NCBI RefSeq assembly: GCF_019834675.1 | Contig: NZ_JABUBU010000017.1 | Span: forward strand, 1 to 64,000 | Length of the DNA: 64,000 nt | Source: Rhodococcoides corynebacterioides | Lineage (GTDB): Bacteria; Actinomycetota; Actinomycetes; Mycobacteriales; Mycobacteriaceae | Direction: 5' to 3' | Shown here: positions 1 through 8,195 of the stretch, one piece after another | Layout: every line of letters begins with the position of its first letter | Numbering within the stretch: position 1 is the first letter of the stretch | The notes under the pieces: generated by a model | Told to the model about the DNA's origin: nothing | The model's database searches: none | Seen by the model: the letters and a program-made list of their open reading frames with translations, nothing else | Program-made: the position numbers and the translations under genes

Positions 1-573
1 GGACGTGGGAGTGGGAGCGGGCGGGGGCGTCGGCGCAGGCGGCGGCGTGGGAGTGGGCGGCGGCGTGGGCGCGGGAGCGGCCGGCGCATCGTCGACACTC
101 ACCCCGTGGTCCTGGACCAGCGCCGCAAACCCCCCGGCGTAACCCTGCCCGACGGCGCGCACCTTCCATCCGTCGCCGCGGCGGTAGAGCTCGAGGGCGA
201 TGACGATGGATTCTGACGACAATCCGTCGATGCGGTAGCTGAACAGTTCCGCGCCGGACCCGTCGAGGACGACGGCGGTGGGCGCGTCGAATCGTCCGAA
301 GGTGGCGGTGTCGTCGTCGAGGGTGACGACGACGCGAATCTGGGCGATGTCGGCGGGGACGTCGGCGGTGGTGACGACGACCTGCGTTCCGTCGAGACGC
401 ACGCCGGGCCCGGTGGGTTGGTTGAAGAAGACGAAGTCGGCGTCGCTGCGCACGGTGCCCGCGTCGGTGACGAGCAGGGCGGAGATGTCGGCCGGTGCGC
501 TCAGCTGGACGCCGACGCGTACGCCGGCGGTGGTGAGCGGCGCGTTCTGGCCCTTGGTCAGCGGTGTGGACAC
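1..573 (-). CDS. TerD-family stress protein with Pro-rich tail (3' end outside window)
   Basis: TerD proteins are small cytosolic calcium-binding beta-sandwich proteins linked to tellurite and other stresses. Residues 1-162 form one TerD domain, ending with the family motif GWKVRAVGQGYAGGF at about 135-149. From about residue 163 the chain becomes a low-complexity Pro/Ala/Thr tail of TPPP and PAPT repeats that is still open at the window edge. The tail could be a linker to another domain. The start is the GTG at 571-573, with AGGAG just upstream. It is the last gene of the minus-strand Ter operon, 36 bp after the HAD gene. The family call is firm; the nature of the missing C-terminus is unknown. 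Confidence 0.85.
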   Translation of the reverse strand, partial: MSTPLTKGQNAPLTTAGVRVGVQLSAPADISALLVTDAGTVRSDADFVFFNQPTGPGVRLDGTQVVVTTADVPADIAQIRVVVTLDDDTATFGRFDAPTAVVLDGSGAELFSYRIDGLSSESIVIALELYRRGDGWKVRAVGQGYAGGFAALVQDHGVSVDDAPAAPAPTPPPTPTPPPAPTPPPAPTPTS

Positions 574-609
574 GGTGCTCCTACCTGGTCGCGGTCGTGG
601 TGCCCAAGC

Positions 610-1440
610 CTACGTGGCGACGCCGGTCGGAATGCGGTTCGCGAACCAGCGCAGGATCTCCTCGGCGGCGGTGGCGCCCGCGGCAGCGGTCACCGTGAGG
701 CCCGGACACTCCCAGCCGAGCGCCTCGAGTTCGCCGTGTCGGGGGCGGACGGCGGCGTCGGCGGCGCGGAGCATCTCGGCGTCGAGCGCACCGTCGCCGG
801 CGGCGAGAACCGGTGCGGTGTCGGGGAGGACGCCGTCGGCGATCAGGCGGGCGCGGACCTCGGCGACGGCGCGGGACTTGCAGACGGCGTCGGGCATCGC
901 GTAGACCTTGCGGCCCTGCTGCGAGACGTTCCAGCCGCGCTCGGCGCACCAGTGTCCCCAGTCCCGGACGAACGACGACGGCATGGCGGCGGTGTCCACC
1001 ACGAGGTAGCAGAAGAGGTCGTCGGCAGTGCGCCGCTTGAGAATCCAGTCGGGCTCGCCGAGTCGGTCGAGCTCGGAGCCGACGTCGGCAAGCGAGGCGG
1101 CGGAGTCGCGCACGGCCCGGTCGACGCCGTCGCGCCAGGCCCGGTCCGGCTCGCCGTCGACCAGAACGGTGCCGCCGTTGCTGGTGACGGCGTACCGCCA
1201 CGGTGCGCCGGGCAGGTCGATGCGGCGGAACTGCTCGACCGTGCGCGTCGTGGTGGGGAGGACGACGGCCGTCCGCGTCAGGGCCCGGAGCAGCTCGGCG
1301 GCGCGAGAGGACATGAAGGACAACGGCTGTCCGTCGAGATGCTCGACGCACACGGTGCCGGCGGGGCTCGATCCTTCCGCGAGTGCGCCGGCGCTGTAGA
1401 TCATGGTGCGGTCGAGGTCCGTGGCGATCAGCACGGTCAC
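610..1440 (-). CDS. HAD-family phosphatase of the Ter operon
   Basis: A 276-residue haloacid-dehalogenase superfamily hydrolase. Visible HAD motifs are motif I DLDRT (Asp8 nucleophile, Asp10, Thr12), a motif II Thr in LPTTT (62-65), a motif III Lys near 188 and motif IV GDGALD (215-220). The layout resembles Cof/sucrose-phosphatase-type HADs with a C2 cap. The GTG start overlaps the stop of the upstream StiP/PELOTA gene by 4 bp (GTGA), so the two are translationally coupled. Published comparative genomics of Ter systems places a HAD phosphatase with PRTase, TRSP, PELOTA and CitE-like genes in a predicted nucleoside-like metabolite pathway. Dephosphorylation of an intermediate is the likely role, but the substrate is unknown. 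Confidence 0.82.
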   Translation of the reverse strand: MTVLIATDLDRTMIYSAGALAEGSSPAGTVCVEHLDGQPLSFMSSRAAELLRALTRTAVVLPTTTRTVEQFRRIDLPGAPWRYAVTSNGGTVLVDGEPDRAWRDGVDRAVRDSAASLADVGSELDRLGEPDWILKRRTADDLFCYLVVDTAAMPSSFVRDWGHWCAERGWNVSQQGRKVYAMPDAVCKSRAVAEVRARLIADGVLPDTAPVLAAGDGALDAEMLRAADAAVRPRHGELEALGWECPGLTVTAAAGATAAEEILRWFANRIPTGVAT

Positions 1441-2546
1441 GTCATCTCCTTGATCAGACCCATGCAGGAGTAGGCGAGGTCCGGCACCACGTCGACGGGG
1501 ACCCCGCGTGCCTCGGCCAGCAGGCGGATGTGGCGGTGTTCCGGGGCGTCGGCGTCACGGACGAGCACCCGCCACGGCACGCGGCGCAGCAGTACCCGCG
1601 TGGCCTCCCCGACACCGGGTTTGACGAAGTTGACGCTCGCGATGCCGTACCGGCGCTGCACGTCCTCGACCGAGCGCCACCCTGACCAGGTGGGCGTGCG
1701 GTCGCTCGCCAGCACGTCCCGCACGCCCGCGGCCACCGCGTCACGGACGTCGTCGAAACACGCGGAGACGCTGTCCAACAATCGGTTCGAGACGTCGACG
1801 TCGGCCAGCTCGGCGTAGAACTTGGCGCCGTGGAACTCGCCGGGGCCGATGAGCGCATCGTTCAGCACCGTGCGGGACACCAGACCGGACACCGTCGAAT
1901 TGAGGCAGGCCGAGGCAATGAGGAAGTCGTCCCGGGTGCCGTAGGTGGTGACGCAGTGACCGGGATCGGCCAGCACCGCGAGTCGGTCGTCGAACCGCGC
2001 TCCCCCGGCCGCGGCGTGCGCGTCCAGGGCCTCGGTGAGTTCCCGCGCGATGGCGCCCTTGCCCGTCCACCCGTCCACGAACACGACCGACGACGGGTCG
2101 TGGTGCCGGCTCAGGTAGTCCAGTGCGGCGCTGTCGATTCCGCGACCACGCACGATCGAGACGGTGTAGTGCGGCCAGTCCTCGCCGTGCACGTGGCGGG
2201 CCCAGCGCCGGATCAGGATGCCGATGGGCGTGCCGGCACGCGCGAGCGAGGCCACCACCGGGTGCGGGCCGCGTTCGGCGCGAATCAGTTCGGTGACGAT
2301 GCCCACGGCGGTCGCCAGCCGGGGGGCGCTCTCGGCCAGGACCCTCTCGAACAGGGCCCGGTACTGCTCGTCGGGCTGATACTCGACAGGGAGTGACTCC
2401 GCGTAATGGGCTGCGCCGGACTGGATCCTGCGTTCGCGCTCGGCGGTGGGCGCCTCGAGGTCGACCCGGGACAGGTCCTGCAGCAGCCAGGACACCTCGT
2501 CGGCGGCGTACGAGGAGAACTCGGGACCGTGCAGCGGGGTGGTCAC
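1437..2546 (-). CDS. StiP/PRTase-like protein with C-terminal PELOTA-type RNA-binding domain
   Basis: A 369-residue protein matching the family variously annotated as cysteine protease StiP or PRTase-like, with a PELOTA (L7Ae-like) domain at the C-terminus. The segment FVDGWTGKGAI (156-166) has the shape of a PRPP-binding loop. Cysteines at 198, 214 and 263 are candidates if the protease reading is right. Residues about 295-369 form the PELOTA-like part. The start is GTG at 2544-2546, overlapping the upstream PRTase/TRSP stop (GTGA). A much longer open frame continues upstream, but it is an antisense shadow of the neighbour. The family is known from Ter-linked biosynthetic operons; the biochemical activity is unresolved. 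Confidence 0.8.
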   Translation of the reverse strand: MTTPLHGPEFSSYAADEVSWLLQDLSRVDLEAPTAERERRIQSGAAHYAESLPVEYQPDEQYRALFERVLAESAPRLATAVGIVTELIRAERGPHPVVASLARAGTPIGILIRRWARHVHGEDWPHYTVSIVRGRGIDSAALDYLSRHHDPSSVVFVDGWTGKGAIARELTEALDAHAAAGGARFDDRLAVLADPGHCVTTYGTRDDFLIASACLNSTVSGLVSRTVLNDALIGPGEFHGAKFYAELADVDVSNRLLDSVSACFDDVRDAVAAGVRDVLASDRTPTWSGWRSVEDVQRRYGIASVNFVKPGVGEATRVLLRRVPWRVLVRDADAPEHRHIRLLAEARGVPVDVVPDLAYSCMGLIKEMT

Positions 2547-3808
2547 GAGCGCCGGTCCGCGGTGAGGTGGGCGGGGTCCGTCGCCACCACGGCGACCACC
2601 ACGTCGATGCCCGACGCCGTCAACGCGTCGACCACGCCGTCCTCGGCGACGAGGTGCTCGGTGTCGGCGGGCGGATCGACCACCAGCACCACCGTCGCGT
2701 CGCGTCCGGACACCGACGCGTTGTACAGGTAGCGACGCCCGTCGCCGCCCTCCGGCGGACGGAACGACCACCCGCGTCGCAGCGGGTAGCCCGGATCGTC
2801 GCGGACGTAGGCCGGCGATCGGGACGTCGTCTGGAACAGGGCGTGCACACCGGCGCGGGTCAGCGACTCCGCCAGGCGCAGCGGCAGGTACATCAGCTCC
2901 TCGTGCCCGACCACGACGACGGGCCCGTCGCCGAGCGCGGGTCCCAGGGCCTCGGCGGCCCGGTCCACGGCCTCGTCGAAGGCCGGTCGGTCCGACGCGC
3001 GGAAGCCGTGGCGGCCTCCGTCTGGCACGCCGTCCGGCCAGGGGACGTCGACGCGACGCGTCGTTCCCCGCCGGGGTGCCGGGTCGCGGTCGGGAGTCGG
3101 CGGCAGGGCGGCCACCGCGTCGGTCAGTCCGTCGGGCGTCGTGACCCGGCCGGTGGCGAGGGACACCGAGTCGATGCGCACCCCGAGCGCCGCGGCGGCC
3201 TCGGACAGCCGTCGGCGGTCCTCGTCGGACCGCATGTCGACCAAGGAGGCGACCACGTAGCGGTCCCGTGGGGACAGCACGTGCAGCGCACGGACGGCGT
3301 CGAGAGCCGTGGCGCCGGTGGAGATCTCGTCGTCCACCAGCACCAGCGGACACTCGGGGGGCAGGTCGACCGCGAGGTCCGTGGGCACCAGGGCGTGATC
3401 GGTGGCGTGCGAGTGCCCCTCCTCGAACCCGCCGACCACCGGGAACCCCGGCACCGATCGGCGCGTCGAGTGCAGGTAGGCCGCGGCGTCGAGTGCCGTG
3501 GCGACGCCGTGGCCCAGACCGGTGGCCGTCTCGGCGAATCCGAACACCGCGACCGGACCGGGCACGTCCGACAGCACGGCGGCGCACCGGTCCGCGAGCA
3601 GGCCGGCGGCCTCGATCACCCGGTCCGGGGAGCACGGGATGTGCTTGCCCAGCACCGTCGAGACCAGCAGGTGGGCGCGCTTGGGGTTGCGGCGCAGTCC
3701 CGGCTCGACCAATTCCTCGACCCGGAGACCGACCGGCGAGTCGACATGCTCGACGCGCAGCCCCAGTTCGGCCGTGGCCCAGGGCGTTCCGCTCGCAGCG
3801 GTGCTCAT
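2543..3808 (-). CDS. Phosphoribosyltransferase fused to a TRSP domain
   Basis: A 421-residue protein. The N-terminal half is a type I phosphoribosyltransferase with the classic PRPP-binding loop VLVDDEISTGATALD (156-170). The C-terminal half, from about residue 270, matches the TRSP domain that accompanies these PRTases and includes a conserved-looking HEELMYLPLRLAE segment. The start ATG at 3806-3808 overlaps the CitE-like stop by 4 bp. PRTases of this kind are predicted to attach ribose-5-phosphate to a base or base-like precursor in Ter-associated pathways. Regulation is probably shared across the operon, whose leaderless promoter lies at 6201. The domain call is strong; the product is unknown. 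Confidence 0.85.
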   Translation of the reverse strand: MSTAASGTPWATAELGLRVEHVDSPVGLRVEELVEPGLRRNPKRAHLLVSTVLGKHIPCSPDRVIEAAGLLADRCAAVLSDVPGPVAVFGFAETATGLGHGVATALDAAAYLHSTRRSVPGFPVVGGFEEGHSHATDHALVPTDLAVDLPPECPLVLVDDEISTGATALDAVRALHVLSPRDRYVVASLVDMRSDEDRRRLSEAAAALGVRIDSVSLATGRVTTPDGLTDAVAALPPTPDRDPAPRRGTTRRVDVPWPDGVPDGGRHGFRASDRPAFDEAVDRAAEALGPALGDGPVVVVGHEELMYLPLRLAESLTRAGVHALFQTTSRSPAYVRDDPGYPLRRGWSFRPPEGGDGRRYLYNASVSGRDATVVLVVDPPADTEHLVAEDGVVDALTASGIDVVVAVVATDPAHLTADRRS

Positions 3809-4971
3809 CGCTCCCCCTCCGGGACGACGAGCGCCCGCATCACGTCGACGAACGAGACGCCGTCGGCGGTCACCCCGAACACGTGTGCTCGGCGCAGGGT
3901 GCGCTCGGCCCAGGTGCGGTGGGGCCCCGACTCGTTCATCTTGTTCCGGTAGTCCGACGCCCGGACGCCGCCGCCCGACGCGGCCGCGACGTCGCACGCG
4001 TCGCGGTACTCCTCGCGGGTCACCACCGACAGGGCGTGGACGGCGGCGACGTGCGTGGGGTGGATGACGGTCTTGCCGTGCAGGCCGTTCGCCCGGTCGA
4101 GGGCGACCTCGCGGAGGAGTCCGTCGATGTCGCGGCTCACGAGGTGCGTTCGGAAGCGCACCGCGTCGTGCTCGGCGAAGGGTGTCTGGCGCAGGAGCGG
4201 TCGGAACAGTCGCTCGTGGTCGGCGAAGTACTCCCACACCGGGCCGGTGACCACGAAACCCGTTCCGTCCGTGCGGCCGAGGTGGTTGACGACGGCCGCG
4301 ATGGTGTCCGCCACCACACGCACGTCGTAGATGGTGAGGTCGCGGTCGCGGCGGATGCCGAACAGTCCGCTCATGTCGGTGGCGCCGATCCGGACCGCGA
4401 GCACCCGGTCACGGTGCCGCCCGAGAACCTCGCGAATGCCGGACAGTTCCTCGTCGCGGGTCTCGCGGTGTACCACCTCGGGTGTCTCCACCACGGGCAT
4501 CACCCCGAACGGCACGCCCAGGTCCGCGGCGCGCTCGGACACCGCGGTGAGGAACTCGTCGCCGACGGCGGGGCGGAACTTCGGCAGCACGAACCCGGCG
4601 AGCGACGCTGCGGCGCCGACGATTCCGTCGCAGACCCGGTGCATGTCGTCGATCGTGCGGACGCGGACGAAGACGGCCGCGTCGGGTGGATCGCCGGCGA
4701 GATCGCGGACCGCGTCCACCACCCGTCGTCGCGCGCCGTCGAGGTCGTGGTCCGCGACGGCGTCCTCGAGGTCGAGCACCATCGACCGCACCCCGTCCGC
4801 GGCCCGGCGCCGGACGGTGTCGGCCAGATCGGTCCGCGTGGCGGGGGCGTAGAGGGTGGCGCCGAGGGCCAGCGCACGGTCGACGACGTCGCTGTCCGCG
4901 GACACGTCGGCGGGCGGACGGTCGAACAGCCGCGCCCGGACGTCGTCGTCCAGGTGGGAGAAGTGCTGCAC
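3805..4971 (-). CDS. HpcH/HpaI aldolase / citrate-lyase beta-like (CitE-like) protein
   Basis: A 388-residue TIM-barrel protein of the CitE-like group. Diagnostic segments are MVLDLEDAVADHD (64-76; the acidic pair coordinates Mg2+ in the family) and GKTVIHPTHV (299-308), which closely matches the CitE GKxxIHPxQ motif. Members cleave or form C-C bonds, often on CoA thioesters. Here the enzyme sits inside the Ter biosynthetic operon, so it probably processes a small-molecule precursor rather than citrate. It lies 22 bp after the helical-protein gene and overlaps the following PRTase gene (ATGA). The enzyme class is confident; the substrate is not. Confidence 0.85.
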   Translation of the reverse strand: MQHFSHLDDDVRARLFDRPPADVSADSDVVDRALALGATLYAPATRTDLADTVRRRAADGVRSMVLDLEDAVADHDLDGARRRVVDAVRDLAGDPPDAAVFVRVRTIDDMHRVCDGIVGAAASLAGFVLPKFRPAVGDEFLTAVSERAADLGVPFGVMPVVETPEVVHRETRDEELSGIREVLGRHRDRVLAVRIGATDMSGLFGIRRDRDLTIYDVRVVADTIAAVVNHLGRTDGTGFVVTGPVWEYFADHERLFRPLLRQTPFAEHDAVRFRTHLVSRDIDGLLREVALDRANGLHGKTVIHPTHVAAVHALSVVTREEYRDACDVAAASGGGVRASDYRNKMNESGPHRTWAERTLRRAHVFGVTADGVSFVDVMRALVVPEGER

Positions 4972-4993
4972 CGGTGTGCCTTTCGATCGATGG

Positions 4994-6193
4994 TCAGGTG
5001 CGGCGGCCGCGCACGCGGTCGATCACACCCGCGACGAACGCGTCGATGGCGTCCAGCTCACGCAGATACGCCCAGTAGTCCGGGCGGCCGACGGCGAGTC
5101 GATCGCCGGCGCGCTCCAGGCGCGCGAGTTGAGCATCCAGGACCGATCCCCACTCGGCAACCCGGCCGCGGTCGACCACCAGCAGTTGCGCGTCACGCAA
5201 TCGGAAACGCACGCCCTGCTCGACGCGATCGGGATGGTCGCGGACCTCCCGGAGCCGGGCGAGTCGGTCGGTGACGGCGTCGACGTCCTCCTCCGCGTCC
5301 GCGAGGTGTTGCCGCGCGACCCCGATGTGGTCGAGCGCGCCCTCCGGATCCCCCTGTCGCGCAGCGACGGTCGCGGCGTCGATGTCCGCGGCGGCGGCGC
5401 GCATGTGCTCCTCGCAGCGTTCGCGGGCGCCCGTCAGGTCCGCCGACCCGGCGGCGACGAACTCGCGCAGCAGCGCCGAGTACGCCGGCGCGATGTTCTC
5501 CGCCCGCGTCCCGACGGCCTGCAGCCGGGTGCGGACCGACGCCAGGGCCTTGGCGGCGGCGTCGGCGCGACCGGGGGCGTCGGCGAGCGTGCTGCGCAGT
5601 GCGTCGGCGGCCTCGCGGGTGCAGGCCGCGGCCGCGACGACGTCGGGTCCGAGGCCGGTGGCCTCGGCGCGGGCCAGCGCGGTGAGGGCGGCGTCGACCT
5701 CGCCGAGAGCGCGGCGGACCGAGGGGAACCGGTGGTACGGCTGCGAGCCGTCCACCCGCCCGGCCGCGTCCTGCGCCGTCCGCCGGGCGTCGGCGGCCAG
5801 CCGGGGGACGGCGGCGTACTCGGCGACGGCGTGCTCGAGCCGGCCGCGGTACGCGCCGTAGAACTCGTCGACGGCCGCGCTGGCCGCCGCGAGCTGCGCG
5901 ATCGCCGCGGCGAACGCGGACCAGGCCTCCTCGGACGCGTCGGACTCGGGACGTTCCGTCGCGGCGAGGTAGGTGGCGCCGGCCGCGAAGCACTGTTCCT
6001 CGACCCGCCGCCACCGCTCGCGCAGGGCGTCCTCGGCCCGGCCGAGCTTCTCGAGCGCGTGGACACCGCCGGCCGCGATGCTCTGGCGGGTGTCCATGTC
6101 CAGGAACGAGCGCACCGTGTCGCTGCGAATGTCGGCGACCGCCTCCGCACGGGCGGTCGAACGGCTGAGCCGCCCGGGCCACCGGTGAGTCAC
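4994..6193 (-). CDS. Alpha-helical protein of unknown function, first gene of the Ter operon
   Basis: A 399-residue protein that is almost entirely Ala/Arg/Glu/Asp-rich helix, with predicted coiled-coil-like heptads across about residues 30-380. It shows no recognisable enzyme motif, signal peptide or membrane segment. Similar helical proteins are commonly found beside TerD genes and may be partners or scaffolds. I chose the GTG at 6191-6193 rather than the GTG 6 bp upstream. A -10 hexamer TAGGAT ends 7 nt before it, exactly the leaderless spacing seen at several other genes here. It heads the five downstream Ter genes and is divergent from the second terD. Confidence 0.7.
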   Translation of the reverse strand: MTHRWPGRLSRSTARAEAVADIRSDTVRSFLDMDTRQSIAAGGVHALEKLGRAEDALRERWRRVEEQCFAAGATYLAATERPESDASEEAWSAFAAAIAQLAAASAAVDEFYGAYRGRLEHAVAEYAAVPRLAADARRTAQDAAGRVDGSQPYHRFPSVRRALGEVDAALTALARAEATGLGPDVVAAAACTREAADALRSTLADAPGRADAAAKALASVRTRLQAVGTRAENIAPAYSALLREFVAAGSADLTGARERCEEHMRAAAADIDAATVAARQGDPEGALDHIGVARQHLADAEEDVDAVTDRLARLREVRDHPDRVEQGVRFRLRDAQLLVVDRGRVAEWGSVLDAQLARLERAGDRLAVGRPDYWAYLRELDAIDAFVAGVIDRVRGRRT

Positions 6194-6200
6194 GGTCACG

Positions 6201-6206
6201 ATCCTA
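6201..6206 (-). promoter_or_regulatory. Leaderless promoter -10 (TAGGAT) of the Ter operon
   Basis: On the minus strand TAGGAT is followed by 7 nt and then the GTG at 6193. Transcription would begin at the start codon, giving a leaderless mRNA. The same TANNNT-N7-start arrangement occurs at 8540, 29112, 49933, 59787 and 63690. This is pattern evidence only. Confidence 0.5.
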
Positions 6207-6282
6207 CGGCCGTCCGTCGGGAACGCGTGTGCGTCGTCGGTCGTTGGCGGTATGAACGTGCAGAAGGATCCACCCGGCGAGG

Positions 6283-6313
6283 GTCACCGAGCGGGTGACT
6301 CCGCGCGGGTGAC
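6283..6313. promoter_or_regulatory. Inverted/direct GGTGAC repeats upstream of terD
   Basis: GTCACC (6283-6288) faces GGTGAC (6294-6299), and a further GGTGAC follows at 6308-6313. They lie in the divergent gap between the Ter operon and the second terD, about 30-60 bp before its ATG. This could be an operator. No regulator is identified. Confidence 0.3.
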
Positions 6314-6341
6314 ACGGAACGCATCGACGAGAGGAAGCATC

Positions 6342-6917
6342 ATGGGCGTCAGCCTGAGCAAGGGCGGCAACGTCTCCCTGACCAAAGCGGCACCGAACCT
6401 GACCGCGGTGTCGGTGGGCCTGGGATGGGACGTGCGGACCACCACGGGCACCGACTTCGACCTCGACGCCAGCGCCATCGCGCTCGGCACGGACAAGAAG
6501 GTCGTCAGCGACCAGCACTTCGTCTTCTTCAACAACCTCAAGTCCCCGGACGGCTCGATCGAGCACATCGGTGACAACACCACCGGTGAGGGCGACGGCG
6601 ACGACGAGGTCATCAACGTCGAGCTGTCCGCGGTGCCGCCGAACATCGACACCATCACCTTCCCGGTGTCGATCTACGAGGCCGACGCCCGCTCGCAGTC
6701 CTTCGGCCAGGTGCGCAACGCGTACATCCGCGTCGTCGACAAGTCCACCGGTTCCGAGCTCGCCCGCTACGACCTCAGCGAGGACGCCTCGACGGAGACC
6801 GCCATGGTGTTCGGCGAGCTGTACCGGAACAACAACGAGTGGAAGTTCCGCGCCGTCGGTCAGGGCTACGCCTCCGGTCTCGCCGGCATCGCCCGCGACT
6901 TCGGCGTGAACGTCTGA
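6342..6917 (+). CDS. TerD-family tellurium/stress protein
   Basis: A canonical 191-residue TerD. It begins MGVSLSKGGNVSL and carries the acidic DFDLDAS patch (38-44), HFVFFNN (59-65), the DGDDE run (85-89) that contributes to Ca2+ binding in the family, and the C-terminal WKFRAVGQGY signature (167-176). The start at 6342 is preceded by GAGGAAG. An upstream in-frame ATG at 6252 would add 30 residues foreign to the family and was rejected. The gene is divergent from the Ter biosynthetic operon and is followed after 173 bp by the TerC/DUF475 gene. TerD and TerC proteins are thought to form a membrane-associated metal-sensing stress complex. Confidence is high. Confidence 0.93.
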   Translation: MGVSLSKGGNVSLTKAAPNLTAVSVGLGWDVRTTTGTDFDLDASAIALGTDKKVVSDQHFVFFNNLKSPDGSIEHIGDNTTGEGDGDDEVINVELSAVPPNIDTITFPVSIYEADARSQSFGQVRNAYIRVVDKSTGSELARYDLSEDASTETAMVFGELYRNNNEWKFRAVGQGYASGLAGIARDFGVNV

Positions 6918-7003
6918 TCCCCCTCGCGCCGGGGGTGACCCCACCCCACCGGGAGTAGAGTCCAGCCACGGACGGAGCGTTCGCCCCGTTCGTCACGCTC
7001 GAA

Positions 7004-7034
7004 CTGCCCGCCATCCGACACGGGTGGCGGGCAG
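7004..7034 (+). terminator. Strong hairpin between terD and the TerC gene
   Basis: CTGCCCGCCA (7004-7013) is perfectly complementary to TGGCGGGCAG (7025-7034) across an 11-nt loop. There is no T-tract. It may terminate terD transcription, or it may be part of a structured leader of the TerC gene, whose start lies 57 bp further on. Confidence 0.55.
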
Positions 7035-7090
7035 TATTCGTGTCAGGCTCGGCTCGCACGGGGTCGACGCCACCAGGAAGGCCAGGATCG

Positions 7091-8191
7091 GTGCTCAGAA
7101 TCTTCGGGTGGTCGTTCGCCATCACGGCGCTCGCCATCGTCGTCGCGTTCGTCTACGGCAGTTGGCAAGCGGTCGCGCTGGTGGTGATCCTCGGCATCCT
7201 CGAGGTGTCGCTGTCGTTCGACAACGCCGTCATCAACGCGACGGTGCTGCGCCGGATGAGCGATTTCTGGCAGAAGATCTTCCTCACCATCGGCATCGTG
7301 ATCGCCGTGTTCGGCATGCGGTTGGTGTTCCCGCTGGTGATCGTCTGGGCCGCGTCCGGGCTGGGGCCCGTCGAGGCGATGCGCCTCGCGCTGAACCCCC
7401 CGGCCGACGACGCCCCGTACTTCCCGGACGGCAGCCCGTCCTACGAGACGCTGATCACCGACGCGCACCCGCAGATCGCGGCGTTCGGCGGCATGTTCCT
7501 CATGATGCTGTTCCTCGGCTTCATCTTCGAGGAGCGCGAGCACACCTGGCTCTCGTGGATCGAGAAGCCGCTGGCCAAGGCGGGCAAGCTCGACATGCTG
7601 CCCGTCGTCGTCGCCGGCGTCTCGCTGGTGCTCGCGGCCGAGTTCCTCGCGGAGGACGAGAAGATCTCGACGGTCATGGTCTCCGGTGTCCTCGGCATGA
7701 TCACGTACATCACGGTCAACGGCCTCGGCAATCTCTTCCACGTCCCCGGGGAGGACGAGGAGGAACAGTCGGGTCCGTCCGATCTGGCCAAGGCGACCGG
7801 CAAGGCCGGCTTCTTCCTCTTTCTCTACCTCGAGGTGCTCGACGCGTCGTTCAGCTTCGACGGCGTCATCGGCGCGTTCGCCATCACGGCGGACCCGATC
7901 GTCATCGCCCTGGGCCTCGGTTTCATCGGTGCGATGTTCGTCCGCTCCCTGACGGTCTTCCTGGTGCGCAAGGGCACGCTCGACGACTACGTGTACCTCG
8001 AGCACGGTGCGCACTGGGCCATCGGCGCTCTGGCCGCGATCCTGCTGGTGTCCATCGGCGTGCACATCAACGAGATCGTCACCGGTCTGGTGGGCGTCGT
8101 GCTGATCGGCCTGTCGTTCCTGTCCAGCATCCGACGCAATCGTCGACTCGCGGCCGAGGGCCACGCCGACGAGGCCAAGGTCAACGTCTGA
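7091..8191 (+). CDS. TerC-superfamily DUF475 integral membrane protein
   Basis: A 366-residue polytopic membrane protein with about 8-9 hydrophobic segments. Both hallmark TerC motifs are present: EVSLSFDNAV (38-47) and ASFSFDGVIGAF (252-263), whose Asp residues lie in membrane helices and are implicated in metal (Mn2+/Ca2+) transport. An acidic EDEEEQ loop lies near 221-226. I placed the start at GTG 7091 because AGGAAGG lies 9-15 nt upstream and the protein then begins directly with the first helix. A GTG at 7040 would add 17 polar residues and sits just after the hairpin. It is probably a metal exporter or the membrane anchor of the TerD complex. Confidence 0.88.
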   Translation: MLRIFGWSFAITALAIVVAFVYGSWQAVALVVILGILEVSLSFDNAVINATVLRRMSDFWQKIFLTIGIVIAVFGMRLVFPLVIVWAASGLGPVEAMRLALNPPADDAPYFPDGSPSYETLITDAHPQIAAFGGMFLMMLFLGFIFEEREHTWLSWIEKPLAKAGKLDMLPVVVAGVSLVLAAEFLAEDEKISTVMVSGVLGMITYITVNGLGNLFHVPGEDEEEQSGPSDLAKATGKAGFFLFLYLEVLDASFSFDGVIGAFAITADPIVIALGLGFIGAMFVRSLTVFLVRKGTLDDYVYLEHGAHWAIGALAAILLVSIGVHINEIVTGLVGVVLIGLSFLSSIRRNRRLAAEGHADEAKVNV

Positions 8192-8195
8192 CCGC

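Noticed and set aside
2547..3635. Upstream half of a 732-codon minus-strand open frame containing the StiP/PELOTA gene
   Set aside because: It is an Arg/Gly/Pro-rich out-of-frame shadow of the PRTase/TRSP gene. The true start at 2546 overlaps the upstream stop.
1..8191. A mobile tellurite-resistance island
   Set aside because: No integrase, transposase, tRNA or flanking repeat is visible, and base composition matches the core genes.
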